Shown piece after piece: positions 1 to 9,012 of a stretch of 64,000 bases of DNA. Position 1 is the first letter of the stretch; every line of letters begins with the position of its first letter. The notes under the pieces are model-generated. The model searched no databases. It was given only the letters and a program-made list of their open reading frames with translations, and was not told where the DNA came from. The position numbers and the translations under genes are program-made. This DNA is from Bosea beijingensis. GTDB taxonomy: Bacteria > Pseudomonadota > Alphaproteobacteria > Rhizobiales > Beijerinckiaceae. The stretch is from the NCBI RefSeq assembly GCF_030758975.1, contig NZ_CP132359.1:2000811-2064810 (forward strand), in the 5' to 3' direction.

Positions 1-1
1 T

Positions 2-682
2 GACGCGCTGATGCAGGATTGCGCGGCGCTGATGGCTGAAGCCGCGCGCGCCGCCGGTGCCGCCGCGCTGCGCTGGCGCGATATCGAGGCCGATCCCTTT
101 GCCGAGCCCGAGCGCCTGACCTTGCAGGAGGCCTTCAAGCGTCATGCCGGGATCGACCTGCTGCGGACGGTGACAGCCGATCAAGAGCTCGATCGCGGTG
201 GTTTGGCCGCGGACGCGATCGAGGCCGGCATCCGGGTTGCCGAGGACGACACGTGGTCCGACATCTTCAGCCGCGTGCTCTCCGAGCGCATCGAGCCGTA
301 TCTCGGCCGTGGCCGCGCCACGATCCTCTGCGAATACCCGATCAGCGAGGCTGCGCTCGCAAGGCCGAAGCCCGGCGATCCGCGCGTGGCCGAACGCTTC
401 GAGCTTTATGCGTGCGGCGTCGAGCTTGCCAATGCCTTCGGCGAACTCACCGATCCGGCCGAGCAGCGCCGCCGTTTCGAGGCCGACATGGACGAGAAGG
501 AGCGCATCTATGGCGAGCGCTATCCTGTCGACGAGGATTTCCTGGAGGCGCTGGCGCTGATGCCGGCAGCGTCCGGCATCGCGCTCGGCTTCGACCGGCT
601 CGTCATGCTCTGCGTGGGTGCGCGCCGGATCGAGGATGTGCTCTGGACGCCGGTCGCGGAACCGGGCAGGGGAGGGGCATGA
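2..682 (+). CDS. epmA: EF-P--(R)-beta-lysine ligase EpmA, 3' part (5' end outside window)
   Basis: Class II aminoacyl-tRNA-synthetase-like ligase that attaches (R)-beta-lysine to elongation factor P. The open frame runs in from the left edge with no start; the first in-window ATG at 11 is internal. About 226 residues are visible of a family usually 320-350 long. Seen are the class II motif 2 area (ILCEYPISEAALA), the RVAERFELY...GVELANAFGELTD block typical of EpmA/GenX, and motif 3 with GIALGFDRLVML near the C-terminus. There is no anticodon-binding domain, which separates it from true LysRS. Its stop overlaps the epmB start by ATGA, so the two are translationally coupled and act in one pathway. 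efp is probably just upstream, outside the window. Confidence 0.93.
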   Translation, partial: DALMQDCAALMAEAARAAGAAALRWRDIEADPFAEPERLTLQEAFKRHAGIDLLRTVTADQELDRGGLAADAIEAGIRVAEDDTWSDIFSRVLSERIEPYLGRGRATILCEYPISEAALARPKPGDPRVAERFELYACGVELANAFGELTDPAEQRRRFEADMDEKERIYGERYPVDEDFLEALALMPAASGIALGFDRLVMLCVGARRIEDVLWTPVAEPGRGGA

Positions 683-1746
683 CCGTTCACCAGCCCCCCG
701 GCGGCCAGCCTTTGCGCAGCATCGACGCACTCGTCGAGGCCGGCCTGGCCGCGCCTGCGCGTCGCGAAGCGCTGAAGAAGGTGGCGGAGCGCTATGCCGT
801 CTCGGTGACGCCAGCCGTCGCAGGTTTGATCGATCCGGCTGACCCGGCCGATCCGATCGCGCGCCAGTTCATTCCCGATGCGGCCGAGCTCACGACGCTG
901 CCGCAGGAACTTGCCGACCCGATCGGCGACGATGCCCATTCGCCGGTCGAGGGGGTGGTCCATCGCTATCCCGACCGCGCACTGCTCAAGCTCGTCCATG
1001 CCTGCCCGGTCTATTGCCGCTTCTGCTTCCGGCGCGAGATGGTCGGTCCCGGCGGAGACGCGCTGACCGGCGCCAGGCTCGACGCAGCGCTCGCCTATCT
1101 GGCCTCCCATCCCGAGATCTGGGAGGTGATCATGACGGGCGGTGATCCCTTCATCCTCTCCGCGCGCCGGGTGCGCGAGGTGGCGAAGCGCCTGGCCAGC
1201 ATCCCGCACATCAAGGTCGCGCGCTGGCATACCCGCGTGCCTGTGGTCGACCCCGGCCGGATCACGCCGGATTATGCGCGGGCGCTGCGCATCCCCGGCA
1301 AGGCGAGCTATATCGCCATCCACGCCAACCATCCGCGCGAATTCACCGAGGACGCGCGCACGGCGATCGCGACGCTGGCCGATGCCGGCCATGTCCTGCT
1401 CAGCCAGTCGGTCCTGCTCAAGGGCGTGAACGCCGATGTCGAGACGCTCGGCGCCCTGATGCGTACCTTCGTCGAGAACCGCATCAAGCCCTATTACCTG
1501 CACCACCCCGATCTCGCGCCCGGCACCGCGCATTTCCGCCTGACGCTGGAAGAGGGGCAGGCGCTGGTCAAAAGCCTGCGCGGCAACCTTTCCGGGCTGT
1601 GCCAGCCGACCTATATCCTCGACATCCCCGGCGGTGCCGGCAAGATTCCGGTCGGCCCCGCCTTCCTCTCCGGTTGCGAGACGCCGGGCGGGGAAGCGGT
1701 CGCCGAAGACCGTCATGGCGGGCAGCATCGCTACCCGCCGGCCTGA
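679..1746 (+). CDS. epmB: EF-P beta-lysylation protein EpmB (lysine 2,3-aminomutase family)
   Basis: Radical-SAM enzyme that converts L-lysine to (R)-beta-lysine, the substrate that EpmA ligates to EF-P. The protein has 355 residues, near the E. coli EpmB length and much shorter than clostridial lysine 2,3-aminomutase. The radical-SAM cluster motif CPVYCRFC supplies Cys109, Cys113 and Cys116, followed by MTGGDPF and the HANHPREF segment typical of the family. The ATG at 679 sits inside the epmA stop (ATGA), which fixes the start; a longer in-frame extension upstream only shadows epmA. Cytosolic, expected to be co-expressed with epmA. Confidence 0.93.
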   Translation: MTVHQPPGGQPLRSIDALVEAGLAAPARREALKKVAERYAVSVTPAVAGLIDPADPADPIARQFIPDAAELTTLPQELADPIGDDAHSPVEGVVHRYPDRALLKLVHACPVYCRFCFRREMVGPGGDALTGARLDAALAYLASHPEIWEVIMTGGDPFILSARRVREVAKRLASIPHIKVARWHTRVPVVDPGRITPDYARALRIPGKASYIAIHANHPREFTEDARTAIATLADAGHVLLSQSVLLKGVNADVETLGALMRTFVENRIKPYYLHHPDLAPGTAHFRLTLEEGQALVKSLRGNLSGLCQPTYILDIPGGAGKIPVGPAFLSGCETPGGEAVAEDRHGGQHRYPPA

Positions 1747-1762
1747 TACCTGAGGACATGAC

Positions 1763-2425
1763 ATGCAGGACAAGCTGCCGCTCGCGATCGTCTCCGACAT
1801 CGCCTGCCCCTGGTGCTTCATCGGCAAGGCCCGGCTGGAGACGGCGCTGGAGCGCTATGGCCTGGGCGACCGCTTCGCCATCACCTGGCTGCCCTATGAG
1901 CTGAACCCGGAGATGCCGGCGGAGGGCATGGATCGCACGCAGTATCTCGAAAGCAAGTTCGGCCCCGGCAAGCGCAAGGAGATCGAGGTCCGGCTGTCGG
2001 AAGCGGCGCTGGAGAGCGGCGTGACCTTCAACTGGGCGAAGGTGACGCGCAGCGTCAACACCCGTATGGCCCATATGCTGGTCGCGGCGGCCTCGACCGT
2101 GCAGCGCGGCGGCGACATGACGGCGGCCCTGTTCAAGGCCTATTGGCAGGACGGGCGCGATATCGGCGATCTCGAAACCCTGATCCAGATCGCGGTGGAG
2201 CAGGGTTTTGACGAGCAGGCCGCGCGCGACGAGCTCGCAAATGACGAATTGCGCGAGACGGTGATCGGGCTGGAGGACCACGCCCGAAAGGTCGGCGTCA
2301 CCGGCGTGCCCTTCTTCATCGTCGACGGCAAGCTCGCCGTTTCGGGCGCACAGCCGCCGGAGGTCTGGGGGCAGGTCTTCCAGCAGGTCTTCGCCGCGCA
2401 GGCTCCGCAGGAGCCGCAGTTCTGA
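1763..2425 (+). CDS. DsbA family oxidoreductase, FrnE-like
   Basis: Thioredoxin-fold protein of 220 residues in the FrnE/2-hydroxychromene-2-carboxylate isomerase-like branch of the DsbA family. The CPWC redox pair is at Cys15 and Cys18, right after the first beta strand (AIVSDIACPWCF). The cis-proline loop is visible as VTGVPFFIVDG near residue 180. No signal peptide is present, so a cytoplasmic thiol-redox or isomerase role is likelier than periplasmic disulfide formation. It starts 16 bp after epmB and may belong to the same transcript. The substrate is unknown. Both its stop codon and that of the convergent gene lie inside one hairpin. Confidence 0.85.
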   Translation: MQDKLPLAIVSDIACPWCFIGKARLETALERYGLGDRFAITWLPYELNPEMPAEGMDRTQYLESKFGPGKRKEIEVRLSEAALESGVTFNWAKVTRSVNTRMAHMLVAAASTVQRGGDMTAALFKAYWQDGRDIGDLETLIQIAVEQGFDEQAARDELANDELRETVIGLEDHARKVGVTGVPFFIVDGKLAVSGAQPPEVWGQVFQQVFAAQAPQEPQF

Positions 2426-2443
2426 GGCGAGGGGCCTCAGAAC
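2419..2443. terminator. Bidirectional terminator-like hairpin between convergent genes
   Basis: A perfect 10-bp inverted repeat, GTTCTGAGGC then GCCTCAGAAC with a 5-nt loop, covers the last codons of the DsbA-like gene and the last codons of the convergent TauE-like gene. Placement and symmetry suggest a shared terminator or mRNA 3'-end stabiliser. There is no long T-run on either side, so intrinsic termination is only probable. Confidence 0.55.
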
Positions 2444-3207
2444 GCGCCTTTCAGCAGATGGGCGACGGCCGGCGCGCCCAGCGAAACGCCGGACAGGAAC
2501 AGCAGCAGGAACACGATCTGGCGCATCACCGCCTGCGTGAGCGGCGGCGGATAGCGCCGCGCCAGATGCGTCCCCAGCATCACCGCCGGAATGGCGAAAA
2601 GGCCTGATAGAGTGGATGGCGCAGGGATCTGGTCGGTGGCGATGACCAGCCCCGTGCGGAACAGGGCGTTCAGCGCGAAGATCGTCACCAGCGTTTCCCT
2701 GACCACGATGAGCGGCATGGGTTGGCGGTAGAAATGATAGACGAGCGGCGGGCCGCCAGTTGAGAACATTCCGCTCATCAATCCCGCGATGCTGCCGAAG
2801 AACAGGTAGCTGGGCGCGCCTGACGGTTGTTTGAGCGGATCGGGCTTCCGCGCCAACTGCAGGCTGGAGACGATGATCACGAAGCCGAGCACCAGCCGCA
2901 GCAGATCGGCCCGGCTGGCGGCAAGCCATTCCAGCAGGTGGAAGCCGATGAAGACGAAGGGCCAGCTCGCGACCAGGACCAGCCCGAACTTGCGCCAGTC
3001 GACATCGCGCCAGCCCTTGAGCAGCATCTGCGTCGCGTTGACGAGGGTGAGTGCGCTGATGAGCATCGCCGCATCCGGCAGCGAGAGCAGCCCGGTCAGG
3101 CCAACGCCGCCCATCGCGATCAGGCCGAAGGCGAAGCCGGTCAGCGTCTGCACATAGGCTGCCATGCCGGTCAGCAGCAGAAAGCCGATCAGGGCGGCCA
3201 GGGACAT
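2437..3207 (-). CDS. TauE/SafE family sulfite/anion exporter
   Basis: Integral membrane protein of 256 residues, mostly hydrophobic, with seven or eight predicted spans and the family's two-fold repeat. Family markers are the N-terminal GFAFGLIAMGGVGL stretch and the later FSTGGPPLVYHFY loop, which resembles the conserved FxGGPP segment of TauE/SafE permeases. Members export sulfite, sulfoacetate or other organic anions, but the substrate cannot be told here. It lies alone on the minus strand, converging on the DsbA-like gene. Nothing in the neighbourhood is specific for sulfur metabolism. Confidence 0.85.
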   Translation of the reverse strand: MSLAALIGFLLLTGMAAYVQTLTGFAFGLIAMGGVGLTGLLSLPDAAMLISALTLVNATQMLLKGWRDVDWRKFGLVLVASWPFVFIGFHLLEWLAASRADLLRLVLGFVIIVSSLQLARKPDPLKQPSGAPSYLFFGSIAGLMSGMFSTGGPPLVYHFYRQPMPLIVVRETLVTIFALNALFRTGLVIATDQIPAPSTLSGLFAIPAVMLGTHLARRYPPPLTQAVMRQIVFLLLFLSGVSLGAPAVAHLLKGAF

Positions 3208-3386
3208 GGTCGGCGTCTCCGAGGAAGCGGAGCGTGAGGCCTAGAGGATTGGCCCGAATGCGGGAATAGATTTCTCGGCAAGGCGTCGATGCGCAGAAGG
3301 ATGTTCTACGCGCTCCTGCCCCCGCGCCCGCGCTTGCATCCCGCTTCGAATCGTGCGCCTTCCCTCGAAACTCAGGGAGCCGGTTG

Positions 3387-4094
3387 ATGAACCAGAAGAT
3401 CAACGATGTCCGCGACCGCCTGATCGTCGCCCTCGACGTGCCGACCGTGTGGGATGCCTACCGCCTCGTCTCGACGCTGGGCGACGGTGTCACCTTCTAC
3501 AAGATCGGCTATCGCCTCGCCTTCGCGGGCGGGCTCGATCTCGCGCGCCAGCTCGTCTCGGAAGGCAAGAAGGTCTTCCTCGACCTCAAGCTGCACGACA
3601 TCGGCAACACCGTGACCGAGGGCGTGGATTCGCTGACCAGGCTCGGCGTCACCTTCCTCACCGTCCATGCCTATCCGCAGACCATGCGCGGCGCGGTCGA
3701 GGGGCGCGGCGACGCTGCTCTCAAGCTGCTCGCTGTGACGGCGCTCACCTCCTATGACGATGGCGACCTGCGCGATGCCGGCTACGGGCTCGCTGTGCGC
3801 GATCTCGTGCGCCTGCGCGCCGAGCAGGCCCGCACGGCGGGCATCGACGGCATCGTCTGCTCGGCCGCCGAGGCCGAGATCGTGCGCGAGGTCATCGGCA
3901 AGGACATGGTCATCGTCACGCCCGGCATTCGCCCTTCCGGCAGCGCGGCGGGCGACCAGAAGCGCACGCTCACCCCGGCCGAGGCGATCCGCATCGGCGC
4001 CGACCATCTCGTCGTCGGGCGTCCCATCATCCGCGCGGCAGACCCGCGTGCGGCGGCGGGCGCGGTCATGGACGAGATCGTCGCGGCTTCGTAA
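3387..4094 (+). CDS. pyrF: Orotidine 5'-phosphate decarboxylase PyrF
   Basis: Decarboxylates OMP to UMP, the last step of de novo pyrimidine synthesis. The 235-residue TIM barrel carries the catalytic DxKxxD array (Asp66, Lys68, Asp71 in [12 protein letters not shown]) and the C-terminal phosphate-binding stretch (PGIRPSG...VVGRPI). I chose the ATG at 3387 over an overlapping TTG three bases upstream because a CAGGGAG ribosome-binding site is properly spaced from it. pyrD is also in this window but about 40 kb away, so the pathway is unlinked. The two DUF1330 genes follow in the same direction. Confidence 0.96.
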   Translation: MNQKINDVRDRLIVALDVPTVWDAYRLVSTLGDGVTFYKIGYRLAFAGGLDLARQLVSEGKKVFLDLKLHDIGNTVTEGVDSLTRLGVTFLTVHAYPQTMRGAVEGRGDAALKLLAVTALTSYDDGDLRDAGYGLAVRDLVRLRAEQARTAGIDGIVCSAAEAEIVREVIGKDMVIVTPGIRPSGSAAGDQKRTLTPAEAIRIGADHLVVGRPIIRAADPRAAAGAVMDEIVAAS

Positions 4095-4136
4095 GCTTCC
4101 TCGATCGCAAACCCGATTCAGCCAACGGACTGCACC

Positions 4137-4424
4137 ATGCCCAAGGGATATGTCATCGGCCGCGCCAAGGTCTCCGACGCGACCAAATGGGCGAGCTATG
4201 CCGCCAAGGCCTCCGAGGTCATCAAGCAATATGGCGGCACGCCTGTCGTGCGCGGCGGCCAGATGACGGTCGGCGAGGGCGAGGGCCGCGCCCGCAACGT
4301 CATTCTCGAGTTCAAGGATTTCGAGACGGCCCGCGCCTACCTGTTCTCGCCGGAGTATGCCGAGGCCCGCAAGCTGCGCGAAGGCGCCGGCGAGATCGAT
4401 CTCGTCGCCGTCGAAGGGCTCTGA
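4137..4424 (+). CDS. DUF1330 family protein, first of a tandem pair
   Basis: Small 95-residue protein of the DUF1330 family, which adopts the dimeric alpha/beta (ferredoxin-like) barrel fold. Typical features are the N-terminal GYVIGRAKVSD strand, the VVRGGQ turn and the ILEFKDFETARAYLFSPEYAEARKLR helix region. The family has no established biochemical role. It follows pyrF by 42 bp and precedes a second DUF1330 gene by 2 bp, so the three may be one transcript. Confidence 0.85.
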   Translation: MPKGYVIGRAKVSDATKWASYAAKASEVIKQYGGTPVVRGGQMTVGEGEGRARNVILEFKDFETARAYLFSPEYAEARKLREGAGEIDLVAVEGL

Positions 4425-4426
4425 CC

Positions 4427-4735
4427 GTGGCCAAGGGCTACTGGATCGCGCGCGTCGACGTCGAGAACGCCGAGGCCTACGCCAAGTACCGCTCGCTCAA
4501 TGCCGTCGCCTTCGCCAAATACGGGGCGAAGTTCCTGGTCCGCGGCGGCGAGTACAAGCTCGCCCGCGGCGAGGGCCGCAAGCATAACGTCGTCATCGAG
4601 TTCAAGGACGAGGAGACGGCCCGCGCCTGCTACGCCTCCCCTGAATATCAAGAGGCGGTGAAGCATCTCAGCAGCGCCGGCCAGTCCGATCTCGTCATCA
4701 TCGGTGGCTATGATGGCCCGCAGCCGGGCGAATAG
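4427..4735 (+). CDS. DUF1330 family protein, second of a tandem pair (GTG start)
   Basis: A 102-residue paralogue of the preceding protein, sharing the GYxIxRxxV opening, the VRGGE turn and the IEFKDEETARACYASPEYQEAVKHL helix. It begins with GTG two bases after the first gene's stop, which implies coupled translation; a longer upstream extension in this frame only overlaps the first gene. The two proteins could form a heterodimeric barrel. That is inference from the fold and the tandem arrangement. Confidence 0.82.
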   Translation: MAKGYWIARVDVENAEAYAKYRSLNAVAFAKYGAKFLVRGGEYKLARGEGRKHNVVIEFKDEETARACYASPEYQEAVKHLSSAGQSDLVIIGGYDGPQPGE

Positions 4736-4753
4736 ACGGCGGCTTCCTCCGCT

Positions 4754-4847
4754 GTCATCCCGCGCTTGCCCCGGGATCCATCGCAGGGCACCGTGCCCTT
4801 CGATGGATTCCGGATCGGCGTCGCTTCCGCGGCTTGTCCGGAATGAC
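4754..4847. repeat. Imperfect palindromic intergenic element (GTCATCC...GAATGAC)
   Basis: An approximately 94-bp palindrome. The inner arms CCATCGCAGGGCAC and GTGCCCTTCGATGG pair with one mismatch across one base; the outer ends GTCATCCCG and CCGGAATGAC are also complementary with mismatches. Elements of this GTCATCCCGG type are common between genes in Rhizobiales. A folded RNA would form one long hairpin downstream of the DUF1330 genes. The rest of the 369-bp gap (4736-5104) shows no gene or other signal I can support. Confidence 0.7.
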
Positions 4848-5104
4848 GGCGTATCTCCACGAAAATGAAACAGGTTCAAGAGGGCGCGATCGACCGGTGA
4901 CTTGGTCGCCCGTCCACGACCAGGCGCGCGATCGCCGTTCCGGCATGGCTTCGTTATCTGGTTGAAACATCTCCGTCATTTGGATGACGAAAGTATCCTT
5001 CCGCCTCTTCTAGGCTGCCTTTCATGGCCCTCCCGAACGGAAATCGGGCAGGCTGGCTGAAGAGCGTGCGGGTTGTGTACGGCTCTATCAGGAAGGCCGA
5101 GGAT

Positions 5105-6244
5105 TCAGCGCGGCCGAAGGGGGAGCGCCGCGCTGCGCAGCAGTGAAACGAGCTGGCTTTGCTGTCGGGTGTTCGTCTTCTGGAAGATGCGCGCCAGATG
5201 CGTGCGTGCGGTCGAAATCCGGACGCCCTGGGCCTCGGCAGCCTCGGTCAGGGATGATCCGCTCGCAAGGGCGGAGGCGAACTTGGCTTCGGTATCGGTG
5301 AGATCGAAGAGCTGGCGCGCGCAGGCGACGATATTGGTCGCCGTCTCCAGGCGCCGCAGCGCGATCAGCGCCTTTCCACCCGCGTGAGCCTGTGTGACGG
5401 AGGGGGGCGCTGGCATGGCGCAGGCCGAAAGCGAATGAGAACCGTCCTCGCCATGCAGGATCATGCTGGCCTGGCCCGGGGCGAGCGGGTCCTGCGCGCT
5501 GCGCAAGGCCCCTTCGACCAATTGCCTGAGTTGGCGCTGATCACCCGGCCGGCGCGCGTACAGGCGTCCCTGCCGCAGGCCGAGCGCGCTCTCGGGATCG
5601 GACAGGATCTCGTCGGCACCTTCGTTGGCGTAGGTGATCCGCATATCCGGGTCGAGGATCGCGATGCCCATCGCGATCTGGTCGAGAGCGCTGCGCGCCT
5701 CGTCCCGCTGGATGATCACCCGGCCTATATGACGGCGCAATTCGACGACGCGCCGCAGCACCGGATAGAGTTTTTCGAGCACGGCGACATCTTCCGAGTC
5801 GAATCCCTCCTGCCGCCGGCCGCGCTGCACGTCGAAGAACCAGAAGGCCTCCCCGTTGCTGGCGAGGCGGCAGGCCATGCCGCCATACATGTCCTGCGGG
5901 CGCATCCATTCCTGCCAGACGCGCGAATTACGCAGGGTCTCCGCGCCGAACACGTCATGGTCGTGATAGATTTCTCCGAGCGGGATATCGCGCAGCGCAC
6001 CGCCCATATCGATGAAGTCGGGCGCGAGTTCGCCGAAGCAACGTTCCTGCAGCGCGGGGTCGGGATTGGTCGTGTAGCAGGCCCAGTCCTCGGGGCTGGG
6101 CCCGAACCCGGCGAAACAGGCCTTCGAGCCGTTGAAAAGCTGCCGCATCGTTTCGGCGGCGGCCTGCATCTGCCCTTCGTCCATCGCCCCGACCAGCAAC
6201 TGGTCGATCGCGGACATCACGGTATCGACGTCGAGGCGCGGCAT
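5105..6244 (-). CDS. LuxR-type HTH transcriptional regulator with PAS-like domain
   Basis: Protein of 379 residues with a C-terminal LuxR/GerE helix-turn-helix (LTDTEAKFASALASG...ISTARTHLARIFQKT). The middle carries a PAS-like segment (ALDQIAMGIAILDPDMRITYAN), and a less conserved N-terminal half has no recognised autoinducer-binding domain. It is probably a one-component regulator. The HTH tail with TARTHLxRIFxKTxTxxQ is shared with two other proteins in this window (8278-8898 and 21434-22639). It stands alone on the minus strand with a low-complexity AT-richer leader of about 120 bp before the kinase gene. The ligand and targets are unknown. Confidence 0.85.
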   Translation of the reverse strand: MPRLDVDTVMSAIDQLLVGAMDEGQMQAAAETMRQLFNGSKACFAGFGPSPEDWACYTTNPDPALQERCFGELAPDFIDMGGALRDIPLGEIYHDHDVFGAETLRNSRVWQEWMRPQDMYGGMACRLASNGEAFWFFDVQRGRRQEGFDSEDVAVLEKLYPVLRRVVELRRHIGRVIIQRDEARSALDQIAMGIAILDPDMRITYANEGADEILSDPESALGLRQGRLYARRPGDQRQLRQLVEGALRSAQDPLAPGQASMILHGEDGSHSLSACAMPAPPSVTQAHAGGKALIALRRLETATNIVACARQLFDLTDTEAKFASALASGSSLTEAAEAQGVRISTARTHLARIFQKTNTRQQSQLVSLLRSAALPLRPR

Positions 6245-6367
6245 GAGAGGTCCCGGCTGGCCACGGAAGACGCATGCGTGATGCGCCCTGTCGAAACTAG
6301 CAGTATGGACCGCTCAGGAAAAGTCCAAAAACAATCCAAAGTTTTTTATCGATCCCGCGCCGCTTCA

Positions 6368-7306
6368 TCAACGGCTCATCGTTGCGATGGCGTCGGTCGT
6401 CGGCAGCGCGTCGAAGACGCCGTGCCGCGTGGTGGTCAGGGCGCCGGCCGCGGCGGCGTCGCGCAACGCGTCCGGCAAAGAGCGTCCCATCGCCAGGTGG
6501 ACGCCGAGGGTTGTCGCAAAGGCGTCGCCCGCGCCGAGCGAATCAATCGCCTCGACCGGAAAGCCCGCTTGCATGACAAGAGGAGCATTCGGTGTGATGG
6601 CCAAGGCGCCGGCCGCGCCGCGGGTCAGGACGACGAGGCGCGGCCCCCGTTCCAGAAGCGCCGGACCGAGCTCCCTTGCAAAGCGCTTTGGCTCGGTGGG
6701 TCCATCCGGTTCCAGGGCAAGCGCGGTCGCGAGGCCGCGCGCCTCGGTCTCGTTGATGATCAGGATCGAGGTCAGCGCCAGGATGGCGGCGGGAATCGCC
6801 CGATAGGGCGAGGGGTTGAGCAGGGTCGGAACGCCGGCTTGCCGGGCCAGGCGGAAGGCTGCCTCGATCGGGGCGTCGCTGATCTCGAACTGGGCCATCA
6901 CCAGCGCGGCATCGGCGATGGCTTGTGCCCGCTCCTGGACATGCCCGGCCGTGAGGGCGAGATTGGCACCGGAGGCGACGGCGAGGCAGGTCTCGCCGCC
7001 CGCATCCGTGAAGCCGATGCCGCTGCCGGTGCTGCCGGCGAGCCGGACCAGCATCGACGGCGGCAGGCCGGCCCGTTCGAGCGCCGGCGGGGCGAAGGTG
7101 GCAGCGAGATCGTCGCCGACCGCGAGCAGGCCGTCGACCGCGGCGCCCAGGCGGCGCGCCATGATCGCCTGGTTCAACCCCTTGCCGCCCGGCTCGATCG
7201 TCACGGTTTCGGCAGCGAGCGATTCACCCGGGCGCGGGAAGCGGGCGACCTTCGCCGAACACGCGACGACGAAGCTTCCGAGCACGAAGATGGGTTTCCC
7301 AATCAT
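6368..7306 (-). CDS. PfkB family carbohydrate kinase (ribokinase-like)
   Basis: 312-residue sugar or nucleoside kinase of the ribokinase fold. It has the first PfkB signature (PGGKGLNQAIMARRLG) and the second with the anion hole and catalytic Asp (DSLGAGDAFATTLG); these match ribokinase more closely than fructokinases. The start MIGKPIF at 7306 fits the family; an in-frame start at 7324 adds six unlikely residues. It is divergent from a GntR/UTRA regulator with only about 50 bp between, which suggests that the regulator responds to the kinase's substrate or product. The sugar cannot be assigned. Confidence 0.88.
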   Translation of the reverse strand: MIGKPIFVLGSFVVACSAKVARFPRPGESLAAETVTIEPGGKGLNQAIMARRLGAAVDGLLAVGDDLAATFAPPALERAGLPPSMLVRLAGSTGSGIGFTDAGGETCLAVASGANLALTAGHVQERAQAIADAALVMAQFEISDAPIEAAFRLARQAGVPTLLNPSPYRAIPAAILALTSILIINETEARGLATALALEPDGPTEPKRFARELGPALLERGPRLVVLTRGAAGALAITPNAPLVMQAGFPVEAIDSLGAGDAFATTLGVHLAMGRSLPDALRDAAAAGALTTTRHGVFDALPTTDAIATMSR

Positions 7307-7356
7307 AGAATTTGATTTCCACAATCTCGAACTGCTACGCGGGTTGTGTCACGCTC

Positions 7357-8136
7357 ATGCCAACGATGACAGTGCCTAAGCAGAATACGAAACCGCCCTT
7401 CCAGGACCTGCTGGAACTGCGCACCGATACCGCCAAGCCGCTCTACCAGCAGCTTGAGGACCAGCTGATTCAATTGATCGGCGACGGTACGCTGCCCCCT
7501 GGCACGACCCTGCCGGCCGAGCGCCAGCTTGCCGAGCGGCTCAGCATCAGCCGCGCCACCGTGCAGCGCTCCTACAACGCCTTGCGCGAGCGCAAGCTGC
7601 TGAGCGCGCAGGGGCGCCTGGGCTCGATCGTCCAGGGCACGGGGCCGCGGCTGCATTCCGGCATGGACCGGCTGAAGGGCTTCACAGAAGAGATGAAGGA
7701 ACTCGGCCGCGTGCCGTCCTCCCGCATCATCGAGCGCGCCGTGGTCACCGACCGCTCGATCGCCTCGATCTTCGGCTTGTCCTCGCATGCGCGTTTTCTC
7801 AAGCTGGTCCGCGTCCGTTCAGGCGACGACATCCCGATGTCGCGCGAGGTCGCCTGGTATAATCTGGAGCGCGCGCCCGAGCTGGCCGAGGGCGACCTTT
7901 CCGGCTCGGTCTATGCCCGGCTCGCGGAGCTCGGCCTGCCGTTGACGCGCTGCGACCAGACAATCGAGGCGGCGGCGCCGACCGTCGAGGAATGCGCCAT
8001 CTTCGGCTTCGATGCCCCCGTGCCCTGCTTGCTGATCAAGCGGCGCAGCTATGGCGCCGATGGCGACATGCTGGAATATGTCGAGGGCCTGTTCCGCGGC
8101 GATACCTATACCTATCGGCTGACACTGACCGCCTGA
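7357..8136 (+). CDS. GntR family transcriptional regulator, HutC/UTRA type
   Basis: 259-residue repressor. The N-terminal winged helix (residues ~20-85) has PLYQQLEDQLIQLI...LPAERQLAERLSISRATVQRSYNAL, the GntR signature. The C-terminal UTRA ligand-binding domain ends in the typical YVEGLFRGDTYTY pattern. ATG at 7357 or 7366 is a reasonable start; the longest frame would begin at a TTG in the kinase promoter. Divergent orientation next to the PfkB kinase suggests control of that gene and of itself by a phosphorylated sugar. That link is inferred from position alone. Confidence 0.88.
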   Translation: MPTMTVPKQNTKPPFQDLLELRTDTAKPLYQQLEDQLIQLIGDGTLPPGTTLPAERQLAERLSISRATVQRSYNALRERKLLSAQGRLGSIVQGTGPRLHSGMDRLKGFTEEMKELGRVPSSRIIERAVVTDRSIASIFGLSSHARFLKLVRVRSGDDIPMSREVAWYNLERAPELAEGDLSGSVYARLAELGLPLTRCDQTIEAAAPTVEECAIFGFDAPVPCLLIKRRSYGADGDMLEYVEGLFRGDTYTYRLTLTA

Positions 8137-8277
8137 CGGCCCACGACCCCGCGGGAAACCGGGATCGATGTCCAATACCAGTCCAAAATCCGAAAGAGGC
8201 ATTGAACCTGCCCGAGGCTCGCTGCGACTAAAGGAGGCGGAACTGCATCCAGGTGCGGCGATCCGCGGATTGCAGGG

Positions 8278-8898
8278 ATGGATATTGCGATGTCGCTTCA
8301 TGTCTCGATTGTCGGCAGGACGAGCTACACCCCGTTTCCCCCGCGCCACGACGTGGCCCCCGAGGCCTTCGGGCGCGCTTCCCGGCCGGTCTTCGTCATC
8401 GATGCCGAGTTGAACCAGCGCTTCGGCAACCGCGGCGCGGAGGCGCTCGCCCGTGACGGGCTCGGCGGTCTCGATCGCTTCACCGCCTATGACAAGGATT
8501 TCATGGCGCGTTTGCAGGTCTGGCTGAAGCGCTGCCGCAATGGCAGCGCGGCTGGCGAGACGCGGCTGCCGCTGGTGCTCCGGAGCGGCCGGCAGATCGC
8601 CGTGGATGCCGTCCATCTCGCCAGCATCGAATTGTTCGTCCTGACGGTGGACGATCCCGAAAGCGCGATCGACCGCAACATCGCCCGGGTCAGCGAGGCC
8701 TGCGGCCTGACGCCGACCGAGGAGCGCATGCTCGTGCTGATGGTCGAGGGGCTCGACACGATCATCGCCGCCAAGCGGCTCGGCATCGCGCCGACAACGG
8801 CCCGCACGCATCTCCAGCGCCTATTCGCCAAGACCGGCACGGCCCGGCAGAGCGAACTCGTCCGCTTCGTCGCGACCTATGTCGAGGAGATGCGCTGA
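8278..8898 (+). CDS. Short LuxR-type HTH regulator
   Basis: 206-residue protein with a C-terminal LuxR-type HTH (LTPTEERMLVLMVEG...TTARTHLQRLFAKTGTARQSELV) and an N-terminal PAS-like half (RPVFVIDAELNQRFGN...). It matches the C-terminal halves of the two longer LuxR proteins in the window but lacks their first ~170 residues, so it is either a compact family member or an N-terminal truncation. ATG codons at 8278 and 8290 are both possible starts; an AAAGGAGG sequence lies 40 bp upstream, too far for either. It follows the GntR gene by 141 bp. Confidence 0.8.
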   Translation: MDIAMSLHVSIVGRTSYTPFPPRHDVAPEAFGRASRPVFVIDAELNQRFGNRGAEALARDGLGGLDRFTAYDKDFMARLQVWLKRCRNGSAAGETRLPLVLRSGRQIAVDAVHLASIELFVLTVDDPESAIDRNIARVSEACGLTPTEERMLVLMVEGLDTIIAAKRLGIAPTTARTHLQRLFAKTGTARQSELVRFVATYVEEMR

Positions 8899-9012
8899 CC
8901 GCGCGAACGCAGGGGCGGAGGCCGCTTTCGCACCGTTGACATAGCTTGCCATTGCACGCCCATCTGGGCCGGTATGCGGAAGCGCCGCATCCGCCCGGGG
9001 GCGATCGCGATC

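Noticed and set aside
5384..7315. 643-codon plus-strand frame
   Set aside because: Spans two minus-strand genes with clear families (LuxR regulator and PfkB kinase) and has no motif of its own.
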